From the NCBI RefSeq assembly GCF_034541975.1, contig NZ_JAVYJM010000001.1: DNA of 64,000 nt; one strand, written 5' to 3'. Positions 46,204 through 54,373 of the stretch are shown in pieces. A program made the translations under genes and the position numbers. The notes beneath the pieces are model-generated. The model had not been told where the DNA came from, made no database searches, and was given only the letters and a program-made list of their open reading frames with translations. The stretch is from Dermacoccus abyssi (GTDB lineage Bacteria > Actinomycetota > Actinomycetes > Actinomycetales > Dermatophilaceae). Each line of letters starts with the position of its first letter. Within the stretch, counting starts at the first letter, position 1.

Positions 46204-47258
46204 TGGCCACACGCTCCAGGGCGTCCCGGCGAGGACGCTCCGGACGCGCACGTCGAGCTCCGGCGAGCGTCAGGGGCCGTGACACCCGCGTCGACAGTCT
46301 GCGCGGACTCGTCCTCATCGCGATGTTCGTGGCGCACTGCGCTCCGAGCCCCGGGCCGCTGCGCCTGTTCAACCTGACGGAGTTCGCCACGGCGCCGCTG
46401 TTCGCTCTTCTCATCGGCATCGGCGCCGAACTGGGCGACCGAGGAAGCCGCGGGCTCCCGGCAGCGTTCGTGCGCGCCGGCATTCGCGCCGCTGTGCTGG
46501 TCGCTCTCGGTTTGTGGCTGGAGACGTGGGGAGCCCAGGTCGACATCGTCCTGCTCTACCTCGCGTTGCCGACCCTTCTGGCTCCGTTGCTCGCTCGACT
46601 TCCCGTGACGGCGCTTGCCGGTGTCGCGACGGCGCTGTGGGCTTCGACCCCCTACTTCATGGAGTCGTTCGGCTCGAAGGCGGCCGAGGCTGCCGTCCGG
46701 GGCGACCAGGTCGGTGCGCGTTTGTGGAATGTGGTCTTCACCGGCACCCACTATCGCCTGACGACGCTCCTCGTCTTCACGTGCATCGGCATCATCCTGT
46801 GGCGAGCGATGTCGTCGGTTCGCCTCAATTGGCACATCGCGGTAGCAGGCGCCTTCTCGCTCCTCCTGGCTGCAGGGCTGATGCTCGCCAAGGAGGCCGG
46901 CCGCATCGACTTCGAGCCCTACAGCGGCACGCACCTCGAGGTCGCCTTCTGCGCGCTGCTCGTCGTCGGTATCTCGGGCGTCTGGCTCGGGCTCGCTCCC
47001 GACCATGTGGACATCCCGCTGCTTTCCGTCGCGGGTGCCATGACGCTCAGCGTCTACGTTGTACAGATCGGCTACCTCGCCTGGTACGTGCGCTCGTACG
47101 CGCCGGGGCAGCCCGACGACAGCTGGGCGAACGTCGCGATCCTCACGGCGCTCGGAGTTGTGCTGCCTCTCCTGTGGCGCTCGGCCGTTCCGCGCGAACC
47201 GCTCACGAAGGGCCCGATCGAAGGCCCGACGGCCGTGCTCACCCGCATCTTCCACTGA
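46203..47258 (+). CDS. multi-spanning acyltransferase-like membrane protein (DUF1624/HGSNAT-type)
   Basis: A 351-residue protein with a basic N terminus (about 30 residues, Arg/Ser-rich) and about ten membrane helices. The start of helix 1, RVDSLRGLVLIAMFVAH, matches the R-X-DXLRG signature of the DUF1624 / heparan-alpha-glucosaminide N-acetyltransferase group and DUF418, where the conserved Asp, Arg and His face the membrane. Such proteins move acyl groups to extracytoplasmic sugars or lipids. ATG 46203 overlaps the radical SAM stop (TGATG), so expression is coupled; the link is probably accidental to the TIGR03960 function. It converges with the MFS gene, leaving 22 nt. Confidence 0.78.
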   Translation: MATRSRASRRGRSGRARRAPASVRGRDTRVDSLRGLVLIAMFVAHCAPSPGPLRLFNLTEFATAPLFALLIGIGAELGDRGSRGLPAAFVRAGIRAAVLVALGLWLETWGAQVDIVLLYLALPTLLAPLLARLPVTALAGVATALWASTPYFMESFGSKAAEAAVRGDQVGARLWNVVFTGTHYRLTTLLVFTCIGIILWRAMSSVRLNWHIAVAGAFSLLLAAGLMLAKEAGRIDFEPYSGTHLEVAFCALLVVGISGVWLGLAPDHVDIPLLSVAGAMTLSVYVVQIGYLAWYVRSYAPGQPDDSWANVAILTALGVVLPLLWRSAVPREPLTKGPIEGPTAVLTRIFH

Positions 47259-47280
47259 CGGCCGAGGCGGCCCACCCGGA

Positions 47281-48576
47281 TCAGGCCGGGACGGTGACGT
47301 CGCTCGGCACGCGACCCCGACGCACCATGCCCAGGCATGCCACGGCCGCGAGTCCGCACAGCACGGCCCCGACCATCCAGGCCCACGTGTAGGTGCCGAG
47401 TTCGTCGCGCACCATGCCCGCGGCCGTCGCGGCGATCGCCGCCCCGATCTGGTGGCTCGCGAAGACCCAGCCGAAGACGATGGCGCCTCGCTCCGGGCCG
47501 AAGTACGCGCGGCACAGGGCAATGGTGGGCGGCACGGTTGCCACCCAGTCGAGGCCGTAGAAGAGGATGAAGACGAACATGCTCGGCTTCACGTCGTCGG
47601 TGAAGAGCATGGGCAGCACGATGAGGCTCAGTCCCCGGCCCGCGTAGTAGATCGTGAGCAGCAGCGCTGGGTCGACGCGGTCGGTGAGCCATCCCGAGAA
47701 GACCGTGCCGATGATGTCGAACACCCCGACGAGCGCGAGAAGGCTCGCGGCGGCTGTGCCGGCCATGCCGTGATCCATGGCTGCCGGAATGAAGTGGGTG
47801 CCGACAAGGCCGTTCGTCGTCGCGCCGCACACGGCGAACGTGAAGGCCAGGATCCAGAACGCCGGACGGGCGGACGCGTCCTTGAGCGAGGAGAGCGCGA
47901 GTCGGGCGGCGCCCGTGGAAACCGGTGGGGGAGTGCGCACGGGCTCGTCGGCCGGAACGCCGTAGGCGTTGACGCCGAGGTCGGAGGGGTGATTGCGCAT
48001 CCGCCACAGCACGAGCGGGATCGCGACGAGCGCCAGTGCACCGATGGCGACGGTGGCCGAGCGCCAGCCCGACGCATCGGTGAGCTGCGCCGTGATCGGC
48101 AGGAAGATGAGCTGACCCGTGGCAGCCCCGGCGGCCAGAACACCCGAGACGGTGGCGCGGCGCTTCTCGAACCACCGGTTGCTCACCGTCGCGACGAGCG
48201 ACATCGACATGACGCCGGCGCCGAGGCCGATGAGCACGCCCCAGCACGCGATGAGCTGCCACGGCTGCGTCATCCACACCGGCAGCACGGCGCCTGCGGC
48301 GGTGAGGGCGAGCGCGGCCACCACGACCGCGCGGACGCCGAAACGCTCCATGGCCGCGGCGGAGAACGGAGCAGTGAGGCCGTAGAAGAGGAGATTGACC
48401 GACACGGCGGAGCCGATGAGGCCCATCGACCACCCGAACTCCTCGTGGAGCGGATGCATCATGACGCTCGGTGCCGAACGGAAACCGGCGGCGGAGATCG
48501 CTGTGATGAAAGTGATGCCCGCGACGATCCAAGCGGGGTGGAGCCGCGGTGCGCGCGGGCGCATCGGCTGCGTCAT
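47281..48576 (-). CDS. major facilitator superfamily transporter
   Basis: A 431-residue protein with 12 predicted helices in two six-helix halves and a cytoplasmic loop near residues 205-235. It resembles the OFA/monocarboxylate-like branch: GFRSAPSVMMHPLHEEFGWS near residues 27-46 and RWFEKRRATVSGVLAAGAATGQ near 132-153 correspond to its N-terminal and loop 4-5 motifs. The substrate is not predictable; oxalate, formate and monocarboxylates are known for relatives. It lies opposite to its neighbours and splits the TIGR03960 and TIGR03936 genes. TACCAT lies 6 nt before the ATG. Confidence 0.88.
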   Translation of the reverse strand: MTQPMRPRAPRLHPAWIVAGITFITAISAAGFRSAPSVMMHPLHEEFGWSMGLIGSAVSVNLLFYGLTAPFSAAAMERFGVRAVVVAALALTAAGAVLPVWMTQPWQLIACWGVLIGLGAGVMSMSLVATVSNRWFEKRRATVSGVLAAGAATGQLIFLPITAQLTDASGWRSATVAIGALALVAIPLVLWRMRNHPSDLGVNAYGVPADEPVRTPPPVSTGAARLALSSLKDASARPAFWILAFTFAVCGATTNGLVGTHFIPAAMDHGMAGTAAASLLALVGVFDIIGTVFSGWLTDRVDPALLLTIYYAGRGLSLIVLPMLFTDDVKPSMFVFILFYGLDWVATVPPTIALCRAYFGPERGAIVFGWVFASHQIGAAIAATAAGMVRDELGTYTWAWMVGAVLCGLAAVACLGMVRRGRVPSDVTVPA

Positions 48577-48582
48577 GAACGC

Positions 48583-48588
48583 ATGGTA
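48583..48588 (-). promoter_or_regulatory. -10 box of the MFS gene (leaderless)
   Basis: TACCAT on the minus strand, ending 6 nt before the ATG at 48576. It is divergent from the -10 box at 48612. Confidence 0.4.
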
Positions 48589-48611
48589 GAGGCGCTCGAC
48601 GCGAGCACGGG

Positions 48612-48617
48612 TAGGCT
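48612..48617 (+). promoter_or_regulatory. -10 box of the TIGR03936 gene (near-leaderless)
   Basis: TAGGCT ends 8 nt before the GTG at 48626. The whole divergent promoter region is only 49 bp. Confidence 0.4.
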
Positions 48618-48625
48618 TCTCACTC

Positions 48626-49363
48626 GTGGCACGTCAGCGAGTTCCCGAAGGCCCACCTCCCGCACCGGCAGTGCAGAAGGTGTCCGTGCGCTACGCCAAG
48701 CGCGGGCGCCTGCGCTTCTCCTCGACACGCGACTTTCAGCGCGCGCTCGAGCGAGCGGTCCGTCGCGCGGGCGTGCCGATGGCCTTCTCCGCCGGCTTCC
48801 ACCCTCATCCGCGTATTTCCTATGCCAACGCTGCCCCGACGGGAACGGCGTCCGAGTCGGAGTACTTCCAGCTCCAACTGACGCAGGTGTGTGACGTCGA
48901 GAAGCTTCGTGAGGCACTCGACGAGTCACTGCCGACGGATCTCGCGGTCCTGCGTGTCGTGGAAGCGGCACCGGGTGCGCTCGCGGATCTGCTCCAGGCC
49001 AGCGTCTGGCAACTCGACTTCGAGGGCATCCCGCTCGAGACCCTCACCGAAGCCGTCGACGCGTTCATGACTCGCACCGAACTGCTCGTCACGCGCATGA
49101 CGAAGTCGGGCGTGCGCGAGTTCGACGTCCGCCAGGCCGTCCTCACCTCCGATGTCGTCGGGGTTCGTTCCGACGCCGGTGCCGAGATCGCCCGGTGGAC
49201 GATGACGATCCAGCACACCACGCCCGCCGTGCGACCCAACGACGTGCTCAAGGGCATCGGTGAACTCACGGAACTCGTCGTTCCGCGCCCGCCGCTCATG
49301 ACCCGCCTCGCGCAGGGCACTCTGGAGCCCGGCAACACGGTCGGAGACCCGTTCGAGCAATGA
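48626..49363 (+). CDS. TIGR03936 family (DUF2344) radical SAM-linked protein
   Basis: A 245-residue protein that normally adjoins or is fused to TIGR03960 radical SAM proteins. Family features are VRYAKRGRLRFSSTRDFQRALERA near residues 22-45 and AFSAGFHPHPRISYANAAPTGTASESEY near 53-80. It has no cysteine cluster of its own and is probably a substrate-binding or RNA-binding partner. The next gene on the strand is rne after a 388-nt leader. GTG 48626 is set by the -10 box. Function unknown. Confidence 0.9.
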   Translation: MARQRVPEGPPPAPAVQKVSVRYAKRGRLRFSSTRDFQRALERAVRRAGVPMAFSAGFHPHPRISYANAAPTGTASESEYFQLQLTQVCDVEKLREALDESLPTDLAVLRVVEAAPGALADLLQASVWQLDFEGIPLETLTEAVDAFMTRTELLVTRMTKSGVREFDVRQAVLTSDVVGVRSDAGAEIARWTMTIQHTTPAVRPNDVLKGIGELTELVVPRPPLMTRLAQGTLEPGNTVGDPFEQ

Positions 49364-49751
49364 TGTCCTCGCGTGGCGAGTGGGCCGCACGGCGACGACC
49401 TGTGCGATAATGCCTGTGGTTCGCGTGAGTCTCACAGAATTCGCGGCGAACCCGCAGAACCTTCCGACCGCGCCGACGGGACGTGGGGGACGACGGCGCG
49501 AGCCGCACCTCACCCGAAGCCGTCCGGAGCGAGGGTGGCCGACGCACACACTGCGAAGCTGCCGACCGCGAGGGGCTGCGGCGTGACGTTCGGTGCCGCG
49601 CGATGCGCGAGCCGACGATCCACGTAGAAGACGACTTCCGTCGTTGCGGGTCACGACCCGAGACGGCGATTTGCTTCATCCGCGCCGCGGCGCGTGCAAG
49701 GCCAAACGGGCCTTTCTGTGGCACACGCCGTGCCGACGAGAAGGAGGGCCC
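49364..49751 (+). other. 388-nt gap and long rne leader
   Basis: No convincing gene lies here. An extended -10 box, TGC-GATAAT (49403-49411), could start rne transcription and would give a leader of about 330 nt. A small hairpin AAGGCC/GGCCTT (49698-49714) followed by TCTG precedes the start by 37 nt. RNase E controls its own mRNA through the 5' leader in enterobacteria; the long leader here suggests something similar, but that is inference. Confidence 0.45.
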
Positions 49752-52700
49752 ATGGCCCCCGAGAACAACGACGAGACCACCTTCGCGAGCCCCTTCTTCG
49801 CAGGTAGTCCTTTCGCCTCACAGCAGGCTCCCGAAACGCCGGAGGTCGACGAGACCGAGGAAGCCGACACCACCGACGAGGCAGCTGCGGCTCCCGCGCC
49901 CGGCGCCGCCTTCGGTCTGCTCTTCCAGGCTCCGGACCCGCAGAAGCGCGCTCCCAAGCGTGAGCGCGTGCCCCGCGAGGACGAGCGTGATGAGGTCTCC
50001 GGTTCGGACGACGACGCCGAGTCCCGCTCGGAGGACGGCGACGACGGGGACGACATCTCGCGTGGCAACCGCGGGCGAGGCGGTCGTCGCGGTTCGCGTG
50101 ACGGGAACAACGATCGCAGCGACAGTTCGGCCAACTCCGTCGCCGCGGGGGACGGCGACGCCGACGACGTGAACGCCTCCGGCGACGACGACACCGATGA
50201 CAACGACGACGACCAGACCCCGCGTCGCCGCCGGCGCGGTGGCCGCGGTCGCCGCTCGAACTCCTCCAAGAACTCGGGCGATTGCGGCGATTCGAACAAC
50301 TCGGGCGACAAGAACTCGAACGAGTCGAACGGCTCGAACAGCGGCAAGAACGCCGAGCGCGACGGCGACGCAAACGAGGACGACACCTCGGACAACGCCT
50401 CGAACGACTCCGACAACGGCGACGACGACTCCAACGACTCGGGTTCGCGCAAGCGCACCCGCCGTCGTCGCCGCAGCGGTTCGGGCGGCTCGGACTCCGA
50501 CGACCCGAACACCGTCACCCGCGTCCGCGAGCCCCGCAAGGCCAAGGACGAGGTCACCTCGATCAAGGGGTCGACGCGTCTCGAGGCGAAGAAGCAGCGC
50601 CGCCGCGAGGGCCGCGAGGCCGGTCGTCGCCGCACCGTCATCACCGAGGCCGAGTTCCTCGCTCGCCGCGAGAGCGTCGAGCGCGTCATGGTCGTGCGTG
50701 AGCGCGAGGGCCGCACGCAGATTGGTGTCCTCGAGGACGGCGTGCTCGCCGAGCACTACGTCTCGCGCCAGGAGCAGGCCTCGTCGATGGCCGGCAACGT
50801 CTACCTCGGTCGCGTCCAGAACGTCCTGCCCTCCATGGAGGCCGCGTTCATCGACATCGGCCGCGGCCGCAACGCCGTGCTGTACGCCGGTGAGGTCAAC
50901 TGGGACGCCGCCGGCCTCGACAACCAGCCCAAGCGCATCGAGCACGCCCTCAAGGCGGGCGAGAGCGTCCTCGTCCAGGTGACGAAGGACCCGATCGGCC
51001 ACAAGGGCGCCCGCCTGACCTCGCAGATCTCCCTTCCGGGGCGCTTCCTCGTCTACGTGCCGGGCAACTCGATGACGGGCATCAGCCGCAAACTGCCCGA
51101 CGTGGAGCGCGCGCGCCTGAAGAAGATCCTCAAGGAGGTCGTGCCCGCCGACGCCGGCGTCATCGTGCGCACGGCTGCCGAGGGTGCCTCCGAGGAGGAG
51201 CTGCGCGCCGACGTCGAGCGCCTCACGAAGATGTGGGAGAAGATCCAGAAGAAGGCCGAGAGCGGCAACGCCCCGGTGCTCGTGCACGGCGAGCCGGACC
51301 TCACGGTCCGCGTCATCCGTGACGTCTTCAACGAGGACTTCGCCAAGATGGTCGTCTCCGGCGACCGCGCCTGGAACGAGGTGCACTCCTACATCTCCGA
51401 GGTGGCTCCGGACCTCACCGAGCGACTCGAGAAGTGGACCGGCGAGAAGGACGTCTTCGCCAAGCACCGCATCGACGAGCAGCTCGCCAAGGCCATGGAC
51501 CGCAAGGTCTGGCTGCCGAGCGGTGGTTCGCTCGTCATCGACCGCACCGAGGCCATGACGGTGGTCGACGTCAACACGGGCAAGTTCGTCGGCTCCGGCG
51601 GCAACCTCGAAGAGACGGTGACGAAGAACAACATCGAAGCGGCCGAGGAGATCGTGCGTCAGCTGCGACTGCGCGACATCGGCGGCATCATCGTCGTCGA
51701 CTTCATCGACATGGTGCTCGAGAGCAACCGCGAGCTCGTCGTGCGCCGTCTCCTCGAGTGCCTTGGACGTGACCGGACGAAGCACCAGGTCGCCGAGGTG
51801 ACGTCGCTCGGCCTCGTGCAGATGACGCGTAAGCGTGTCGGTTCGGGCCTCGTCGAGGTGTTCTCCGAGCAGTGCGAGTCGTGCCATGGGCGCGGCATCA
51901 TCGTGCACGACCACCCGGTCGAGAACCGTGACATCAACGGCAACGACACGAACCGCAAGGGTCGTGGCTCGCGTCGCGGTGGCAACGGCAACGGTGGCTC
52001 CAACAACGGAGGCGGCAACGGCAACACCTCCGGCGGCTCGAACTCGAACTCCAACGACTCGTCCCGCGACAAGAAGGGCGACGAGCGCGACAACGGGTTC
52101 GCCCAGATCGCGGCTGCCGCGCACGCTGCTGCCATCTCCGCGGGCGACAAGTCGGCCACGTCCGAACCGGTCTCCACGGCCTCGTCCGAGGACGCAGTCG
52201 TGAGCGAGAAGGACGCCGCGACGAAGGCGGCCGCACCCGAGCGCACCACGGTGCGTGAGAACGTCGGGCACGTCGAGTCGTCGAGCACCTCGACGAAGAG
52301 CGCGCCGCAGGAGCCGGGCAAGGCCCCGGCTCGCCGTCGCGGCTCGCGTCGTGTCGCCACATCGACGGGTGCGCCCACGGCAGCCGCAGAGGCGACCGTC
52401 ATGACGGTTCAGGCCTCCACGACCACGGGTGACGCTCCGGCAGCTGCCGCTGCGTCGCCCGAGACGCCCGCTGATGCTCCGAAGGTCGCCGCTGACTCGG
52501 CCCCGACTCCGGCGGAGGCCCCGGTCGTCACGCAGGAGGCGACGGCCGCCGCGAAGCGTCCGCGTCGTCGTGCGGCGTCGAGCTCGGGTGCGCCCGTGAG
52601 CCTGCAGGCCGTCGACCTGGCTGCCGCGCCGATGTCGAGCGCGCCGCTGACGAAGGTCGCCGGTGAGGCGAGCGACGCCGCCGGTTCCGCGCAGAGCGCT

Positions 52701-52808
52701 CCGACGCAGGCTGCGGTCACCTCCGAGGCGAAGGCCCCGGCCCGCAAGAAGCGCACGCGCGTCGTCGCCCCGGCCGGTGCGCCGGGCACGAAGGCCGACG
52801 AGTCCTGA
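49752..52808 (+). CDS. rne: ribonuclease E/G family endoribonuclease
   Basis: Main single-strand RNA endonuclease for rRNA, tRNA and mRNA processing. The 1018 residues open with a 270-residue disordered Asp/Ser/Asn- and Arg-rich region, then the catalytic core: S1 domain (AGNVYLGRVQNVLPSMEAAFIDIG near 350-373), the metal-binding Asp residues in VDVNTGKF (near 605) and VDFIDMV (near 649), and the zinc-link CESCHGRG (near 708). The C-terminal 300 residues are again Gly/Asn-rich, then Ala/Pro-rich, and end in PARKKRTRV. Disordered arms on both sides are typical of actinobacterial RNase E scaffolds. ATG 49752 has AAGGAGGG 3-5 nt upstream. Confidence 0.93.
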   Translation: MAPENNDETTFASPFFAGSPFASQQAPETPEVDETEEADTTDEAAAAPAPGAAFGLLFQAPDPQKRAPKRERVPREDERDEVSGSDDDAESRSEDGDDGDDISRGNRGRGGRRGSRDGNNDRSDSSANSVAAGDGDADDVNASGDDDTDDNDDDQTPRRRRRGGRGRRSNSSKNSGDCGDSNNSGDKNSNESNGSNSGKNAERDGDANEDDTSDNASNDSDNGDDDSNDSGSRKRTRRRRRSGSGGSDSDDPNTVTRVREPRKAKDEVTSIKGSTRLEAKKQRRREGREAGRRRTVITEAEFLARRESVERVMVVREREGRTQIGVLEDGVLAEHYVSRQEQASSMAGNVYLGRVQNVLPSMEAAFIDIGRGRNAVLYAGEVNWDAAGLDNQPKRIEHALKAGESVLVQVTKDPIGHKGARLTSQISLPGRFLVYVPGNSMTGISRKLPDVERARLKKILKEVVPADAGVIVRTAAEGASEEELRADVERLTKMWEKIQKKAESGNAPVLVHGEPDLTVRVIRDVFNEDFAKMVVSGDRAWNEVHSYISEVAPDLTERLEKWTGEKDVFAKHRIDEQLAKAMDRKVWLPSGGSLVIDRTEAMTVVDVNTGKFVGSGGNLEETVTKNNIEAAEEIVRQLRLRDIGGIIVVDFIDMVLESNRELVVRRLLECLGRDRTKHQVAEVTSLGLVQMTRKRVGSGLVEVFSEQCESCHGRGIIVHDHPVENRDINGNDTNRKGRGSRRGGNGNGGSNNGGGNGNTSGGSNSNSNDSSRDKKGDERDNGFAQIAAAAHAAAISAGDKSATSEPVSTASSEDAVVSEKDAATKAAAPERTTVRENVGHVESSSTSTKSAPQEPGKAPARRRGSRRVATSTGAPTAAAEATVMTVQASTTTGDAPAAAAASPETPADAPKVAADSAPTPAEAPVVTQEATAAAKRPRRRAASSSGAPVSLQAVDLAAAPMSSAPLTKVAGEASDAAGSAQSAPTQAAVTSEAKAPARKKRTRVVAPAGAPGTKADES

Positions 52809-52825
52809 TCGCCGAACACCACGAG

Positions 52826-52865
52826 AGCGCCCCGCCTCCTGCCGTATCGCAGGTGGCGGGGCGCT
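52826..52865. terminator. bidirectional terminator between rne and the DinB-like gene
   Basis: A stem of about 17 bp with one mismatch (AGCGCCCCGCC-CCTGC with GCAGG-GGCGGGGCGCT) and a 6-nt loop, followed by TTTC on the plus side. It serves convergent genes. Confidence 0.8.
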
Positions 52866-52878
52866 TTCGACGAATGCG

Positions 52879-53415
52879 TCAGTAGCCGGTGCGGCCGTCC
52901 ACGGCTTCGCGCAGAAGATCCATGTGCCCGAGGTGGCGGGCGTACTCCTCGACGAGGTGGACGAGGATCCAGCGCAGGTTGACCGGTTCGCCCTTACGCA
53001 GGCCGCGCACGGGGGAGTCGAGGTCGCTCCACGCGGCGGCCCGCGCTCGCGTCACGTCGAGTTCGTGCTCGTAGGCGGCGACGTTGTCGGCCGCGTCGGC
53101 GGCGTTCGCGAGGTCGAAGTCGCCGTCGGGCTCGTCAGCGGTGGAGTAGTAGTCCGGCACGTCCTGTTCGTCGTCGAGCACGACGCGCAGCCAGTACGCC
53201 TCGACCTCCGTGAGATGGCGCACGACACCGATGAGACTGAGGGTGGACGGAGGAACGCTGCGGCGAGCGAGCTGCTCGGCGTCGAGGCCGGCGATCTTGA
53301 GCAGAACGGTGTCACGGTAGAGATCGAGCCAGCCGTCGAGCACGGCGCGTTCGCCGCTCACCTTCGGCGGATCGCCTCGTTCGTCGTCGCGCTCGGGCAC
53401 GATGGATGCGGTCAT
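52879..53415 (-). CDS. DinB-like (DUF664) putative metal-dependent protein
   Basis: A 178-residue four-helix protein of the DinB/DUF664 group. GWLDLYRDTVLLKIAGLDAEQLARR near residues 28-52 and SLIGVVRHLTEVEAYWLRVVL near 61-81 form the first helices; the His in RHLTEVE and those in LVHLVEEYARHLGHMDLLRE near 149-168 are the expected three-His metal site. Relatives include mycothiol-dependent isomerases and S-transferases, so a mycothiol-linked detoxification role is possible in an actinobacterium. ATG 53415 is preferred over the longer frame to 53490 because it begins at the usual N terminus. Confidence 0.82.
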   Translation of the reverse strand: MTASIVPERDDERGDPPKVSGERAVLDGWLDLYRDTVLLKIAGLDAEQLARRSVPPSTLSLIGVVRHLTEVEAYWLRVVLDDEQDVPDYYSTADEPDGDFDLANAADAADNVAAYEHELDVTRARAAAWSDLDSPVRGLRKGEPVNLRWILVHLVEEYARHLGHMDLLREAVDGRTGY

Positions 53416-53476
53416 GCGTGCAGCCTGGTGGCTGCGCGCCGTCGGGGGCAAGCGAATTTCGGGGGCCTTCGCGGAT

Positions 53477-53505
53477 TTGGGGCGAGCCACCGCGCACGGT
53501 AGTCT
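53477..53505 (+). promoter_or_regulatory. promoter of rplU-rpmA
   Basis: TTGGGG, 17-nt spacer, TAGTCT. The expected start is near 53512, giving a leader of about 90 nt that may carry ribosomal-protein control. Confidence 0.6.
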
Positions 53506-53603
53506 TGCTCTTTGGTGCGCCCACCGCGCCCGGTGTCCTGCTCGCAGGGTAGCTACCGGCCGGTCAGACAGAGCGAGTGCGCCATGACGAAAGAGAGTCC
53601 CAC

Positions 53604-53909
53604 GTGTACGCGATTGTTCGCGCAGGTGGCCGCCAGGAGAAGGTCTCCGTCGGCGACACCCTTCTGATCGACAAGGTGACGACGAAGCCGGGCGAGTCGT
53701 TCGAGCTCAAGCCGCTCATGCTTGTCGACGGTTCCGACATCACGGTCGACGCCGACGCGCTGGCCAAGGTCACCGTCACGGCCGAGGTCATCAAGGCCGC
53801 CAAGGGCCCGAAGATCACGATCATGAAGTACAAGAACAAGACGGGTTACCGTAAGCGCCAGGGCCACCGTCAGCCGCTGACGCAGATCAAGGTCACCAAG
53901 ATCGGCTGA
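53604..53909 (+). CDS. rplU: 50S ribosomal protein L21
   Basis: Large-subunit protein that binds 23S rRNA. The 101 residues start MYAIVRAGGRQEKVSVGD and end GYRKRQGHRQPLTQIKVTKI, as standard. GTG 53604 is the conserved start; the frame back to 53577 adds nine residues unlike the family. GAAAGAGAG lies 6 nt upstream. rpmA follows after 49 nt on the same transcript. Confidence 0.97.
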   Translation: MYAIVRAGGRQEKVSVGDTLLIDKVTTKPGESFELKPLMLVDGSDITVDADALAKVTVTAEVIKAAKGPKITIMKYKNKTGYRKRQGHRQPLTQIKVTKIG

Positions 53910-53958
53910 GCCACGGCTCAGAACTGATCTTCCACAGATTTTCGAAAGAGGCTTCGAC

Positions 53959-54225
53959 ATGGCACACAAGAAGGGTGCATCCTCGACCCGAAACGGTCGT
54001 GACTCCAACGCACAGCGACTCGGCGTGAAGCGCTTCGGCGGTCAGATCGTCGGCACCGGCGAGATCATCGTCCGCCAGCGCGGCACGCACTTCCACCCCG
54101 GTGAGAACGTCGGCCGTGGCGGCGACGACACGCTGTTCGCTCTCGCCCCCGGCGCGGTCAAGTTCGGCCAGCGCAAGGGCCGCAAGGTCGTCGACATCGT
54201 CGTCGAGCCGGAGATCACGGCCTGA
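53959..54225 (+). CDS. rpmA: 50S ribosomal protein L27
   Basis: Large-subunit protein near the peptidyl transferase centre. The 88 residues begin AHKKGASSTRNGRDSNAQRLGVK and include GGQIVGTGEIIVRQRGTHFHPG, all standard. There is no N-terminal extension of the Prp-cleaved Firmicutes type. AGAGG lies about 9 nt before the ATG. A terminator follows at 54246-54280, so obg has its own promoter or depends on read-through. Confidence 0.97.
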   Translation: MAHKKGASSTRNGRDSNAQRLGVKRFGGQIVGTGEIIVRQRGTHFHPGENVGRGGDDTLFALAPGAVKFGQRKGRKVVDIVVEPEITA

Positions 54226-54245
54226 TCCTCGCGATCGCTTGTTGA

Positions 54246-54280
54246 AGGGGTGAGCCCAGCAATCGGGCTCACCCCTTCAC
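54246..54280 (+). terminator. terminator after rpmA
   Basis: A perfect 14-bp stem GAAGGGGTGAGCCC / GGGCTCACCCCTTC with a 7-nt loop. Confidence 0.8.
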
Positions 54281-54373
54281 GCATGTCTGCACGTCCCTAG
54301 AATTGAGGACGAGGGCTCTTCGCCGTTCGTCCACTGGCTGCGTCCGCTCGAGGCCGCACCGAAAGGAACCACC

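Noticed and set aside
49818..52271. An 817-codon minus-strand frame opposite rne
   Set aside because: Shadow frame of rne with low-complexity Val/Asp/Leu content; no start signals or motifs.
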